Source of the DNA: Coprococcus ammoniilyticus
Lineage (GTDB): Bacteria; Bacillota; Clostridia; Lachnospirales; Lachnospiraceae
Length of the DNA: 64,000 nt
Assembly (NCBI RefSeq): GCF_025567345.1
Contig: NZ_JAOQJS010000002.1
Location: 310,001-374,000 of the forward strand
Reading direction: 5' to 3'
Part shown: positions 10,275-19,318 of the stretch, piece by piece
Layout: each line of letters starts with the position of its first letter
Position numbering within the stretch: position 1 is the stretch's first letter
The notes under the pieces: generated by a model
Seen by the model: only the letters and a program-made list of their open reading frames with translations
The model's database searches: none
Told to the model about the DNA's origin: nothing
Made by a program: the position numbers and the translations under genes

Positions 10275-11291
10275 TTACTTCGCCACTTCTTTTCCAATAT
10301 TCTCGGCAATTTTTTCATTTACACCATTTTCCTTGAAATTAATACACTGGAAAATAGCGCTCTTAACCTCTTCGTTATGAGAATTACCGTGGATCTTTAC
10401 AACAAGGCCCTTTAAGCCAAGCAACGGTGCACCACCTTTGTTCTTCGCATTAAAACGTTCCTTCAAGCCATTCAATGAACTCTTGATCAGAAGTCCTCCG
10501 ATCTTGGTTTTAAATGAAGACATGATCGTATTCTTGATCTCACCTAAAAGCATCTTTGCAAGACCTTCATACAACTTTAAGATAACATTTCCGACAAATG
10601 CTTCACAGACAATGACATCTGCTGCACCATTTGGAATCTCTCTTGCCTCGATACTTCCAACAAAATTAATGTCCTTACATTCTTTTAATAATGGATATGT
10701 CTCTTTTACAAGAGCATTTCCCTTTTCTTCTTCATCGCCGATATTTACGATTGCAACTCTTGGATTCTTTACATGCTCGATATTCTCCATATAGATAGAA
10801 CCCATCTTGGCAAACTGTAGCAGATGCTCCGGTCTCGCATCGACATTCGCTCCACAGTCGATCAGAAGGGAATAACCCTTTGATGTAGGAAGTAATGGAG
10901 CAAGTGGTGAACGCTTTACACCTTTGGAACGTCCGACTACCAACTGTCCACCTGCAAGGATCGCACCTGAGCTTCCGGCTGAAATAATCGCATCAGCTTC
11001 TCCGTTCTTTACCATATTCAGACCAACCACCAGTGAAGAATCCTTCTTGCTTCTGACAGCCTGTACCGGGGCTTCATGACAGGTGATCTCCTCTGTTGCA
11101 TTTACAACCTCGATCTTTGACTGATCGTAAGTATATTTTGCAAGTTCCTTCTTTATTACATCTTCTTTACCGGCCAGTATTATCTGTGCCTTTGCGCCTT
11201 CATTGATTGCTTCTACTGCACCTCTTATGATCCACTCCGGTGCATAATCTCCACCCATGGCATCTACGACTACTCTTGTTACTTCGCTCAT
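10275..11291 (-). CDS. plsX: Phosphate acyltransferase PlsX
   Basis: A 338-residue enzyme that makes acyl-phosphate from acyl-ACP for phospholipid synthesis; PlsY, which uses the product, is encoded at 55134-55811. The family start VVVDAMGGDYAP is present, along with GSSGAILAGG and the C-terminal GLKGLVVKIHG. AAGGAAACAGGAATAAG precedes the ATG. A near-consensus promoter is at 11438-11466, with a ~140-nt leader containing three small palindromes. Confidence 0.96.
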   Translation of the reverse strand: MSEVTRVVVDAMGGDYAPEWIIRGAVEAINEGAKAQIILAGKEDVIKKELAKYTYDQSKIEVVNATEEITCHEAPVQAVRSKKDSSLVVGLNMVKNGEADAIISAGSSGAILAGGQLVVGRSKGVKRSPLAPLLPTSKGYSLLIDCGANVDARPEHLLQFAKMGSIYMENIEHVKNPRVAIVNIGDEEEKGNALVKETYPLLKECKDINFVGSIEAREIPNGAADVIVCEAFVGNVILKLYEGLAKMLLGEIKNTIMSSFKTKIGGLLIKSSLNGLKERFNAKNKGGAPLLGLKGLVVKIHGNSHNEEVKSAIFQCINFKENGVNEKIAENIGKEVAK

Positions 11292-11437
11292 CTTATTCCT
11301 GTTTCCTTTCTATACCGGAACTATTCCGGCATTTCCATATTTCTTATTATACGAATCGGAGTCCAGACTCCTACGCAGACCAACCCCAGGGTTTGTCAGA
11401 ATAGGACTCTGCTCTGACCGTATAAATGCACAAAGCT

Positions 11438-11466
11438 ATTATATATTTTGCCTTTCTTAAAGTCAA
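11438..11466 (-). promoter_or_regulatory. Sigma-A promoter of the plsX-rnc-smc-ftsY operon
   Basis: On the minus strand TTGACT is followed after exactly 17 bases by TATAAT. It lies between the rpmF terminator and plsX and explains how plsX is expressed beyond that terminator. Confidence 0.8.
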
Positions 11467-11482
11467 CAGGGGATATCGGTGC

Positions 11483-11516
11483 AAAAAAATAAAGCCTTCC
11501 GATCGCTCGGAAAGCT
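11483..11516 (-). terminator. Rho-independent terminator of yceD-rpmF
   Basis: On the minus strand AGCTTTCCGA and TCGGAAGGCT form a 10-nt stem (one mismatch) with a GCGA loop, followed closely by seven T residues. It sits just after the rpmF stop. Confidence 0.85.
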
Positions 11517-11526
11517 CTATTTATAA

Positions 11527-11709
11527 TTACTCACCTACTGAGATAATCTCTTTCTTGTTGTATGAACCACAATTCTTACATACTCTATGTGGAACCATTA
11601 ATTCGCCACACTTGCTGCACTTTACTAATGCAGGAGCAGTCATCTTCCAGTTAGCTCTACGCTTATCTCTTCTGGCCTTTGAACTCTTATTCTTTGGACA
11701 AATTGACAT
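11527..11709 (-). CDS. rpmF: 50S ribosomal protein L32
   Basis: A 60-residue protein beginning MSICPKNKSSKARRDKRRANW. It has two CxxC-type zinc ribbons (CSKCG and CKNCG), so this is the zinc-binding (C+) form of L32. AGGAGG lies eight bases upstream of the ATG. It follows the YceD gene by 13 bases, the usual yceD-rpmF arrangement. Confidence 0.97.
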   Translation of the reverse strand: MSICPKNKSSKARRDKRRANWKMTAPALVKCSKCGELMVPHRVCKNCGSYNKKEIISVGE

Positions 11710-11722
11710 TAATCACACCTCC

Positions 11723-12238
11723 TCAACCTTTCAAGATGTTTGCAAAAACTGATAATCTTGGATCCGGAACAAAATCATCACAATCACATGTTTCATGATT
11801 CAGATTTGCTCCACACACTTTGCACAGACCTTTGCAATCATCTTTGCATAATATCTGCATCGGGACTAAAGTCATTAGTTCCTTCTGTAAAAGCATGTCC
11901 ATATTAATAATGTGATCTTCCAGATAATCTAATTCCTCGATCTCATCAACTTTATCTGTTTCAAAGATAGCCATATCGATCATCTCGTCTATGTCCACTT
12001 CAAAATCCTCTGTAATTTCATCCAGACAACGGTCACATAGCATCTTAAGTGTGACAACACAGCCGCCCTTAAGACTTGCTTTTCTCTTACCTTCATTTCT
12101 GGCGGTAAGATGAAAATCCTTTACATTATCGACTACATATACATTTCCGTTGAAAGAAAATTCCTTCAATTCAGATATAACATCGTAGTCTTTTACCTGT
12201 CCTTCTGTCGATAAAATCTCTGATAAATCAATTAACAT
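11723..12238 (-). CDS. YceD/DUF177 family protein
   Basis: A 171-residue protein starting MLIDLSEILSTEG. The start at 12238 is chosen because AGGAG is seven bases upstream; a longer in-frame reading to 12307 would run through the promoter. The C-terminal half contains four cysteines in CKDDCKGLCKVCG, the DUF177 signature. Proteins of this family are encoded next to rpmF and have been linked to 23S rRNA or large-subunit biogenesis. The promoter at 12267-12295 drives it with rpmF. Confidence 0.9.
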   Translation of the reverse strand: MLIDLSEILSTEGQVKDYDVISELKEFSFNGNVYVVDNVKDFHLTARNEGKRKASLKGGCVVTLKMLCDRCLDEITEDFEVDIDEMIDMAIFETDKVDEIEELDYLEDHIINMDMLLQKELMTLVPMQILCKDDCKGLCKVCGANLNHETCDCDDFVPDPRLSVFANILKG

Positions 12239-12266
12239 AATATCTCCTAAAAATCGCACATTGGTT

Positions 12267-12295
12267 ATTATACATATTTGAATACTCTTTGTCAA
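12267..12295 (-). promoter_or_regulatory. Consensus sigma-A promoter of yceD-rpmF
   Basis: On the minus strand a perfect TTGACA is separated by 17 bases from a perfect TATAAT. The predicted transcription start is about 20-25 bases before the yceD ATG. Confidence 0.88.
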
Positions 12296-12334
12296 CGATA
12301 AAATCACATATTTTTTGCCATATTTTCTTTTTCG

Positions 12335-13522
12335 TTACACTAAAGCAACAGTCTCTCTGGCAATCGCAAGCTCCTCATTTGTAGGAACTACAAATACCTT
12401 TACCTTGGAATCCGGTGTGGAGATCAGCTTTTCATCTCCCATAACCTTGTTTGCTTCCTGATCGATCGTGATACCCATGTATTCCATATCTGACATTGCA
12501 AGGTTTCTGACATATGGATTATTCTCACCGATACCGGCTGTAAATGCAATCGCATCTACTCCACCCATTGCTGCGGCATATGCACCGATATACTTCTTGA
12601 CACCATATGCAAATACATCAAGTGCAAGACGACATCTGTCATTTCCTTCTTCCATACCCTTGCCGAGATCTCTGAAATCACTGAATCCACCGGAGAGACC
12701 ATAAACACCGGACTTTTTATTTAAGATCGTATTGATCTCTTCGATATTCTTTCCTGTCTTGTTTGCAAGGAATTCGATAATGGCAGGATCGATATCACCG
12801 GATCTTGTTCCCATGATCACACCTGCAAGCGGTGTCAGACCCATGGTTGTATCTACTGATTTTCCACCCTTAACCGCTGTAATACTGGAACCATTGCCAA
12901 GATGACATACGATGATCTTTGTATCTTCGATATTTTTTCCAAGAAGCTCTGCTGTTCTCTTTGATACAAAGCTGTGGCTTGTGCCGTGGAAACCATATCT
13001 TCTAATCTTATAGTCTGTATAATATTCATAAGGAATACCATAGATATATGCTTTATCCGGCATTGTCTGATGAAACGCTGTATCAAATACACCGACATTC
13101 GGAACACCCGGCATCAGCTTCTGGCATGCACGAATCCCGATCAGGTTTGCCGGATTATGTAATGGCGCAAGATCGTTACATTCTTCAATCGCAGCAATTA
13201 CTTCATCTGTAATCACAACAGACTTGGCAAATTTCTCACCACCATGTACGATTCTGTGACCTACCGCATCGATCTCGGACAGATCAGTGATCGCACCTGT
13301 CTCTTTATCTGTTAATGCTTCTAATACATAACTGACTGCTGCATTATGATCCGGCATAGGAAGATCCTTTGTATATTTCTCTTTTCCTGTCGTTGTATGG
13401 GTAAGTCTTCCATCTACAGCGATACGTTCACATAAGCCCTTTGCAAGAAGTTCTTCTGTATCAGAATCGATCAACTGATACTTCAATGATGAACTGCCAC
13501 AGTTAATAACTAAAACCTTCAT
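12335..13522 (-). CDS. ackA: Acetate kinase
   Basis: A 395-residue ASKHA kinase that interconverts acetyl-phosphate and acetate with ATP formation. It begins MKVLVINCGSSSLKYQL, the acetate-kinase signature, and has GFHGTSH and GGVDAIAFTAGIGEN. The start at 13522 is preceded by GAGG at nine bases; the upstream in-frame GTG (13537) lies inside that site and is rejected. The usual partner pta is not adjacent. It supplies ATP in fermentation to acetate. Confidence 0.96.
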   Translation of the reverse strand: MKVLVINCGSSSLKYQLIDSDTEELLAKGLCERIAVDGRLTHTTTGKEKYTKDLPMPDHNAAVSYVLEALTDKETGAITDLSEIDAVGHRIVHGGEKFAKSVVITDEVIAAIEECNDLAPLHNPANLIGIRACQKLMPGVPNVGVFDTAFHQTMPDKAYIYGIPYEYYTDYKIRRYGFHGTSHSFVSKRTAELLGKNIEDTKIIVCHLGNGSSITAVKGGKSVDTTMGLTPLAGVIMGTRSGDIDPAIIEFLANKTGKNIEEINTILNKKSGVYGLSGGFSDFRDLGKGMEEGNDRCRLALDVFAYGVKKYIGAYAAAMGGVDAIAFTAGIGENNPYVRNLAMSDMEYMGITIDQEANKVMGDEKLISTPDSKVKVFVVPTNEELAIARETVALV

Positions 13523-13634
13523 ATTAAATATCCTCACTTTATATATTTTGTTCTGACCGGCACAGCGCCTGTCGTATATAACATAATTTATTTATACAGT
13601 TATCTGCTTGAATCTTTATGTGTCAGACAACACA

Positions 13635-14318
13635 TTATATTCTACATTCATCTAATATGTGCTTCAAGTCTTTTTTCGTATTTTCAAGCGACCCGGAATT
13701 ATCAATCTTATAGTCGCAGGCTTCCAGATAAAAAGCTTCCGACTCCTGTGAATCGATAACCGCCTGCGCTCGTTCTTTGGTAAAGCCACGATATTCGCAG
13801 AGTCTGGATATCCGGACATCCAAGTCTGCATAGACATAGCACATCTTATCACAGATACTCTTATATCCATCCTGAATCAGCAAAGCAGCTTCAATCACGA
13901 ACAGCTTTTTTCCGGCATCCTTCTGTTCCTCAATCCGGCGCAGGATTTCTTCTTTCACTAACGGATGTGAGATACTGTTCAGCAAAGCCAGCTTATCTTT
14001 ATCGTGGAATACGATATCTCCAAGCTTCTTTCTGTCAATCGAGCGGTTAACCGTTGATTGACCGTTGTCTGTCACTGCATTTCCTTCAGCAGGTGCAGAT
14101 ATATCTATATCAGTATCCATCAAAACCTCCATACCAAATGCATCCACAATTCCCTGATAAACCGTTTTCCCGGGTTCCATCAACTCATGTGCCAGACGGT
14201 CTGCTTCTATTATATATGCATCATATTCTTCCTTTAATATCGTAAGAACTGCTGTCTTTCCGCAACCAATGCCTCCTGTTAGTCCAAGGATCAGCATCTC
14301 ATCTTTATTTCGCATCAT
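13635..14318 (-). CDS. coaE: Dephospho-CoA kinase
   Basis: The last enzyme of CoA synthesis, about 227 residues. The P-loop is GLTGGIGCGKTAV, followed by the family's EADRLAHELM region. The start at 14318 is chosen because AGGAG lies nine bases upstream inside the end of polA, overlapping it by 14 bases; an ATG at 14297 is an alternative. A poorly conserved polar insert of about 30 residues (around DTDIDISAPAEGNA) follows the AFG segment and slightly lengthens the protein. Confidence 0.93.
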   Translation of the reverse strand: MMRNKDEMLILGLTGGIGCGKTAVLTILKEEYDAYIIEADRLAHELMEPGKTVYQGIVDAFGMEVLMDTDIDISAPAEGNAVTDNGQSTVNRSIDRKKLGDIVFHDKDKLALLNSISHPLVKEEILRRIEEQKDAGKKLFVIEAALLIQDGYKSICDKMCYVYADLDVRISRLCEYRGFTKERAQAVIDSQESEAFYLEACDYKIDNSGSLENTKKDLKHILDECRI

Positions 14319-16941
14319 ACCAGTTATCTCCTTCACTGATACCGATCTCAAGCGGTACTGCCATGTCGGCTGCACCCATCATTTCCTTTTCCATGATCTC
14401 TTTTACAATGTCAATCTCATCCTTTGCAGTCTCTACCAGAAGTTCATCATGGATCTGTAAGATCAGGCGGGATTTCAGTCCTCGTTTTTTCAGTTCCATA
14501 TTCACACGGAACATAGCAATCTTAATAATATCTGCCGCTGTTCCCTGAATCGGCGAATTCATTGCAACACGTTCACCAAAGCTTCTGGTCATGAAGTTTG
14601 AAGACCGAAGCTCCGGTACAGGACGGATACGACCGAACATCGTCCGCACAACACCATCTGCTTTTGCTTCTTCCACCTGACGGTCAAGGAATGACTTTAT
14701 ATTCTTATAGGTTGCAAAATATTTCTCAATATAATCAGCCGCTTCTTTTCTGGATATTCCAAGATCCTCCGACAAACCAAATGCACTGATCCCATAAACA
14801 ATACCGAAGTTAACTGCCTTTGCATTTCTTCTCTGCAAGGATGTTACCTGATCGATCGGAACATCGAACACCTCAGAAGCTGTCGTTGCATGGATATCTA
14901 CATGATTCAGAAAGGCATTCTGCATAACCTGATCTCCGGACAAATGAGCAAGTACACGAAGTTCAATCTGAGAATAATCAGCATCTACAAATACATATCC
15001 ATCCTCCGGAATAAATGCCTTTCGAATCAGTCTGCCAAGTTCCAGTTTCATAGGAATATTCTGGAGGTTCGGATCAGTCGAACTGATACGGCCGGTCGCT
15101 GTGATCGTCTGGTTAAAGGTTCCGTGAATCCTGCCATCTTCTGATATATATGCCGTCAATCCCTGCGCATAAGTGGAATTCAGCTTTGTAAGCTGACGAT
15201 ATTCCAGTATCGCAGGTATGATTGGATGGTCATTCTTTATCTTTTCCAGCACATCAACGCTGGTGCTGTATCCGGTCTTGGTCTTCTTACCACCGGAAAG
15301 TCCCATATCTTCAAATAAAATAACACCTAACTGTTTTGGCGAATTAATATTAAACTCTTTTCCTGCATAACCGATGATATCAGTATGCAGTTCGTCGATC
15401 CTGCTCTGCAGCTTTACGCTGTAATCATCCAAAGCTTTTCGGTCAACCCTGATTCCCCGGTGCTCCATATCATAAAGTGTATATACCGTTGGCATCTCGA
15501 TCTCATTATAGAGGGTAAACATCTCCTGTTTTTCCAGATGTTCCATCAGAATATCACCTACAAGATATGGGATCAACGCCTTATATGCAAATAATTTCTG
15601 AAAAGTTTCATTTGCAAAAGAAAACAGATTCAGTTCATCTTTTCCAACCAGTTCTTTTTCAGACGGCAGTGTTGCACCAAGATAATTCCTTGCGACCGCA
15701 TCATAGGAATATACATCCTCCATCGGATTTAAGAGATATGCCGCTACACCGATATCATGCACCTTTGTATCACTCTCATCAAACGGAAAGACTGACAATG
15801 CTTCCTTTAAATCCAGAATATCGATCTGCATACCGTTCCTGGTGGCTGATACTATATTCTCTGTCAGTCTGTCATGCTCCATTCCATTCAGATTCGACAA
15901 AATATAGACCTCTTTATCAGATGTGGCAGCAGACAGCCCGAATAAGGTTCCATCCTTCCAGATTGGATATAAACCGATCTTATCTATATTTTTCATCTTA
16001 TCGGCAAGAAAACCATCTATCTGCTCCGTTGTTTCAAGCAAGGTGATAACCGGATTGATCTCCGTCGTCTCTGTCACTGTGCCAAACTTTTTTAACAGAC
16101 TGTTAAAGCCTAATCTTTTAAAAATCTTATATGAATCATCATTGAATAATGATTCGATCGTCATTTCATCCAGAGAAACATCCAGCTCGCAGTCCAGTTT
16201 GATCGTTGCAAGATCCTTTGACATAACTGCAAGATCCATGTTCTCGGTCAGATTCTTCTGAACACGCGGAGGCTTTACCGTATCCAGATGATCCAGAATA
16301 TTCTCCATGCTTCCGTATTCAATCATCAGCTTTGCCGCTGTCTTTTCTCCGATTCCCGGAACTCCGGGAATATTATCAGAGGTATCGCCCATAAGCCCCT
16401 TCATATCTATAAACTGAACCGGTGTAACACCATATGCCTCAACAACATCCTTTGCATAATAATTTTCTATCGTTGTGCCGCTTGCTTTTGTTTTTGGGAT
16501 CCGCACAAGGATCGTATCTGTTGCAAGCTGCAGAAGATCTCTGTCACCCGATACAATCACAGTTGCATAGCCATTTCGTTCTGCCATCCTTGATATCGTA
16601 CCAATGATATCATCTGCCTCATAACCGCCTTTTTCCACAATCGTGACATGCATAGCTGTAAGCACTTCTTTCATAAGCGGAACTTGTTCACGAAGTTCCT
16701 CCGGCATCGGCTTTCTGGTTCCTTTATATGCGCTGTATTTCAGATGACGGAATGTCGGTTCATGCACATCAAATGCTACACACATATGATCCGGCTTTTC
16801 CTCATCCATGATCTTAAATATAATATTAAGAAAACCAAGAACTGCATTTGTATGCAATCCTTCATAGTTTGTGAGATCCGGCAGACCATAGAATGCACGG
16901 TTTAATATACTGTGTCCATCAATTAATAATATTTTCTTCAT
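14305..16941 (-). CDS. polA: DNA polymerase I
   Basis: An 878-residue family A polymerase. The N-terminal 5' nuclease domain (to ~residue 290) has GHSILNRAFYG and the GDTSDNIPGVPGIG helix-hairpin-helix. The C-terminal polymerase domain has DADYSQIELRVLAHLSGD (motif A), RRNAKAVNFGIVYG (motif B) and QIHDELLVE (motif C). In the middle domain the DxE exonuclease motif is not visible (GLYPIW at the expected position), so proofreading is probably absent, as in Bacillus Pol I. It overlaps the upstream membrane protein by 23 bases. Confidence 0.97.
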   Translation of the reverse strand: MKKILLIDGHSILNRAFYGLPDLTNYEGLHTNAVLGFLNIIFKIMDEEKPDHMCVAFDVHEPTFRHLKYSAYKGTRKPMPEELREQVPLMKEVLTAMHVTIVEKGGYEADDIIGTISRMAERNGYATVIVSGDRDLLQLATDTILVRIPKTKASGTTIENYYAKDVVEAYGVTPVQFIDMKGLMGDTSDNIPGVPGIGEKTAAKLMIEYGSMENILDHLDTVKPPRVQKNLTENMDLAVMSKDLATIKLDCELDVSLDEMTIESLFNDDSYKIFKRLGFNSLLKKFGTVTETTEINPVITLLETTEQIDGFLADKMKNIDKIGLYPIWKDGTLFGLSAATSDKEVYILSNLNGMEHDRLTENIVSATRNGMQIDILDLKEALSVFPFDESDTKVHDIGVAAYLLNPMEDVYSYDAVARNYLGATLPSEKELVGKDELNLFSFANETFQKLFAYKALIPYLVGDILMEHLEKQEMFTLYNEIEMPTVYTLYDMEHRGIRVDRKALDDYSVKLQSRIDELHTDIIGYAGKEFNINSPKQLGVILFEDMGLSGGKKTKTGYSTSVDVLEKIKNDHPIIPAILEYRQLTKLNSTYAQGLTAYISEDGRIHGTFNQTITATGRISSTDPNLQNIPMKLELGRLIRKAFIPEDGYVFVDADYSQIELRVLAHLSGDQVMQNAFLNHVDIHATTASEVFDVPIDQVTSLQRRNAKAVNFGIVYGISAFGLSEDLGISRKEAADYIEKYFATYKNIKSFLDRQVEEAKADGVVRTMFGRIRPVPELRSSNFMTRSFGERVAMNSPIQGTAADIIKIAMFRVNMELKKRGLKSRLILQIHDELLVETAKDEIDIVKEIMEKEMMGAADMAVPLEIGISEGDNWYDAK

Positions 16942-17527
16942 TTTCCAAATCGTCCTTCTCTGCCGTTTCTTCGGCGACTTCCAGATAGTTTTTGTGTGTC
17001 TGGTTATATCTCTTTATTTTATCCATAAACTGTACATTTTTATCACTGGTTCCGGGAAGATCATCCTTTTTATATAAAATTTTCTCCAGATATTCAATCA
17101 TATATTTATTGTCAAAAAACAGCTTTTCTCCAAAAGTATCACTATAATAATATTCTGTCTGCGATTTCTGTTTGGCATTCTGCTCATAATGATATACTTT
17201 TTCCAGAACTCCACTATATACCCATACAAGTCCGATCACAATTGCAGCCAGAACCAGAACGATTGTAGAGGTTGCGATTCGTTTAACGGCTGTCATACGT
17301 GTCATTTCTTCATCCAGCTTATCATCCAGTTCCTTTTTGAAGTTCGTGGAAAGATTTTCTTCATTGTCCAATTCTTTCATACCAACGATCAAGGTATAGT
17401 AGATTTCCAATTCTTCCGAACAGTTTTCACAATTTTTGACATGCTTAATAAACTCCTTCAATTCATCGTCCGGGAGTTTGTTCTCTATGAATGCCATGAT
17501 CTTTGATTGTGCTTCCAAACATGTCAT
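16919..17527 (-). CDS. Zinc-finger anti-sigma-like membrane protein
   Basis: A 202-residue protein. Cys3 plus His29-x3-Cys33-x2-Cys36 form a ZAS-type zinc-binding anti-sigma motif. One transmembrane segment follows at about residues 85-107, then an acidic C-terminal region outside the membrane. Its neighbours are greA upstream and polA downstream, which it overlaps by 23 bases. No sigma factor gene is next to it, so it is either an orphan anti-sigma factor or a protein that reuses the domain. Its target cannot be named from sequence. Confidence 0.7.
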   Translation of the reverse strand: MTCLEAQSKIMAFIENKLPDDELKEFIKHVKNCENCSEELEIYYTLIVGMKELDNEENLSTNFKKELDDKLDEEMTRMTAVKRIATSTIVLVLAAIVIGLVWVYSGVLEKVYHYEQNAKQKSQTEYYYSDTFGEKLFFDNKYMIEYLEKILYKKDDLPGTSDKNVQFMDKIKRYNQTHKNYLEVAEETAEKDDLENEENIIN

Positions 17528-17569
17528 CTGACTGTCACCTTCTTCATCCTGTCCGTATATTTTTATCTT

Positions 17570-18067
17570 CTATCGAATATGATCCTGAGATTCATCGGTT
17601 GTCTTAACAATCTCCCGTATCACAATATGGAAAGGGTCGCCCTTTCCCGGAACAACCTCTACACGGTCACCGACTTTATGACCAAGCAATGCTTTCCCCA
17701 TCGGAGATATATTGCTGATAATACCATTTAATACATCTTCGCGGACTGTCGTTACGATACGATAAGTATCTTCTTCATCATCTTCTTCAAAATAAACACG
17801 AACAGTATTATTCAAACCTACTTCATCATCCGCTGACTCATCTTTTATGATCTCAGCAGTTCTTACCATACGATCCAGATAACGGATTCTTTTTTCATTC
17901 GCATTCTTATCCTTCTTCGCTGCATAATACTCGAAATTCTCACTCAGGTCGCCCTGTGCTCTTGCTTCCTTTACAGCTTCCAGCTTTTCTTTTCGAACTA
18001 CTACTTTTCTATATTCGATTTCTTCTTCCATCTTCTTGATGTCAGATTCTGTTAACTGATTAAACAT
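17570..18067 (-). CDS. greA: Transcription elongation factor GreA
   Basis: A 165-residue protein that stimulates transcript cleavage in backtracked RNA polymerase. An N-terminal antiparallel coiled coil carries GDLSENFEYYAAK, where the acidic tip residues act in cleavage, and a C-terminal FKBP-like domain has SPMGKALLGHKVGD. The start MFNQLTESDIKKM at 18067 is preceded by GGTGG; the open frame continues to 18157 but lacks GreA similarity and crosses the ilvC terminator. Confidence 0.94.
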   Translation of the reverse strand: MFNQLTESDIKKMEEEIEYRKVVVRKEKLEAVKEARAQGDLSENFEYYAAKKDKNANEKRIRYLDRMVRTAEIIKDESADDEVGLNNTVRVYFEEDDEEDTYRIVTTVREDVLNGIISNISPMGKALLGHKVGDRVEVVPGKGDPFHIVIREIVKTTDESQDHIR

Positions 18068-18133
18068 AAAACCAACCACCCTGTTCACATTTTTGCTAAC
18101 AGTATAGCACAAAACATTTTTGGATACAACAAA

Positions 18134-18167
18134 AGCAGATTTTACGTCCGAAAACATAAAATCTGCT
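18134..18167 (-). terminator. Rho-independent terminator of ilvC
   Basis: On the minus strand AGCAGATTTTA and TAAAATCTGCT form a perfect 11-nt stem with a 12-nt loop, followed by TTTTGTTGT. It sits 40 bases after the ilvC stop. Confidence 0.8.
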
Positions 18168-18204
18168 CCTGTTATTATATAAAATAAAATATATTTACTT
18201 CAGA

Positions 18205-19227
18205 TTAGTTGTTGATGAGCTTGTCTTCACCATTCCAGCTGTACAGCTTTCTGATGCTCTCGCCAACGATCTCTGATGGATGCTCAGCAGCTTTCTTTCT
18301 CATAGCCTTGAAGTGAACCTGACGTCCTGCAGGTGACATATCAAGTAAGAATTCCTTAGCAAATGTACCATCCTGAATATCAGAAAGAACTTTCTTCATA
18401 GCCTTCTTTGTATCTTCTGTAATGATCTTAGGACCTGTTACATAATCACCATACTCAGCAGTATTTGAGATAGAATATCTCATTCCCTTGAAGCCTGACT
18501 GGTAGATCAGATCTACGATCAGCTTCATCTCATGAATACACTCAAAGTATGCATTTCTTGGATCGTAACCGGCTTCGCAAAGTGTCTCGAAACCAGCCTG
18601 CATAAGTGCACATACACCACCGCAAAGAACTGCCTGCTCACCAAAGAGGTCTGTCTCTGTCTCTGTTCTGAATGTTGTCTCAAGAACGCCAGCACGAGCT
18701 CCGCCGATACCAAGTGCATAAGCTAATGCTCTGTCAAGAGCCTTTCCTGTGTAATCCTGCTCTACAGCTACAAGACAAGGTGTACCCTTTCCTGCCTGAT
18801 ACTCAGAACGTACTGTGTGACCAGGTGCCTTAGGAGCGATCATGGTTACATCAACATTCTTAGGTGGAACAATTGTTCCGAAGTGGATATTGAAACCATG
18901 AGCAAACATTAACATATTGCCTTCTTCAAGGTTTGGCTCGATATCGTTCTTGTACATATCAGCCTGTAACTCATCATTAATAAGAATCATGATAATGTCT
19001 GCTTTCTTAGCAGCTTCTGCAGCTGTATATACTTCAAATCCCTGTGCTTCAGCCTTTGCCCAAGACTTGCTTCCTTCATAAAGACCGATAATTACGTTAC
19101 AGCCTGATTCCTTTAAGTTAAGGGCATGTGCATGTCCCTGTGAACCATAACCGATAATAGCGATTGTCTGTCCGTCCAGTAATGATAAATTACAGTCTTC
19201 CTGATAATAAATTTTTGCTTCTGCCAT
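18205..19227 (-). CDS. ilvC: Ketol-acid reductoisomerase
   Basis: A 340-residue class I enzyme of valine, leucine and isoleucine synthesis that isomerises and reduces acetolactate or acetohydroxybutyrate with NAD(P)H. The Rossmann motif GYGSQGHAHALNL is near residue 26, and the C-terminal metal-binding knot includes EIVGESIRKLYSW. AGGAGG lies eight bases before the ATG. It follows an ilvN gene by 91 bases. Confidence 0.97.
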   Translation of the reverse strand: MAEAKIYYQEDCNLSLLDGQTIAIIGYGSQGHAHALNLKESGCNVIIGLYEGSKSWAKAEAQGFEVYTAAEAAKKADIIMILINDELQADMYKNDIEPNLEEGNMLMFAHGFNIHFGTIVPPKNVDVTMIAPKAPGHTVRSEYQAGKGTPCLVAVEQDYTGKALDRALAYALGIGGARAGVLETTFRTETETDLFGEQAVLCGGVCALMQAGFETLCEAGYDPRNAYFECIHEMKLIVDLIYQSGFKGMRYSISNTAEYGDYVTGPKIITEDTKKAMKKVLSDIQDGTFAKEFLLDMSPAGRQVHFKAMRKKAAEHPSEIVGESIRKLYSWNGEDKLINN

Positions 19228-19318
19228 TATTTTGTCCTCCTGATATAAATGACTTCTTTATAATAATTAACTGCATAATTGCAATCAATCTATCAATAGT
19301 TAAATAAGATGCACATGA

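Noticed and set aside
12300..13640. Missing pta next to ackA
   Set aside because: The pair is often separated in Clostridia, so absence from this position is not evidence of loss.
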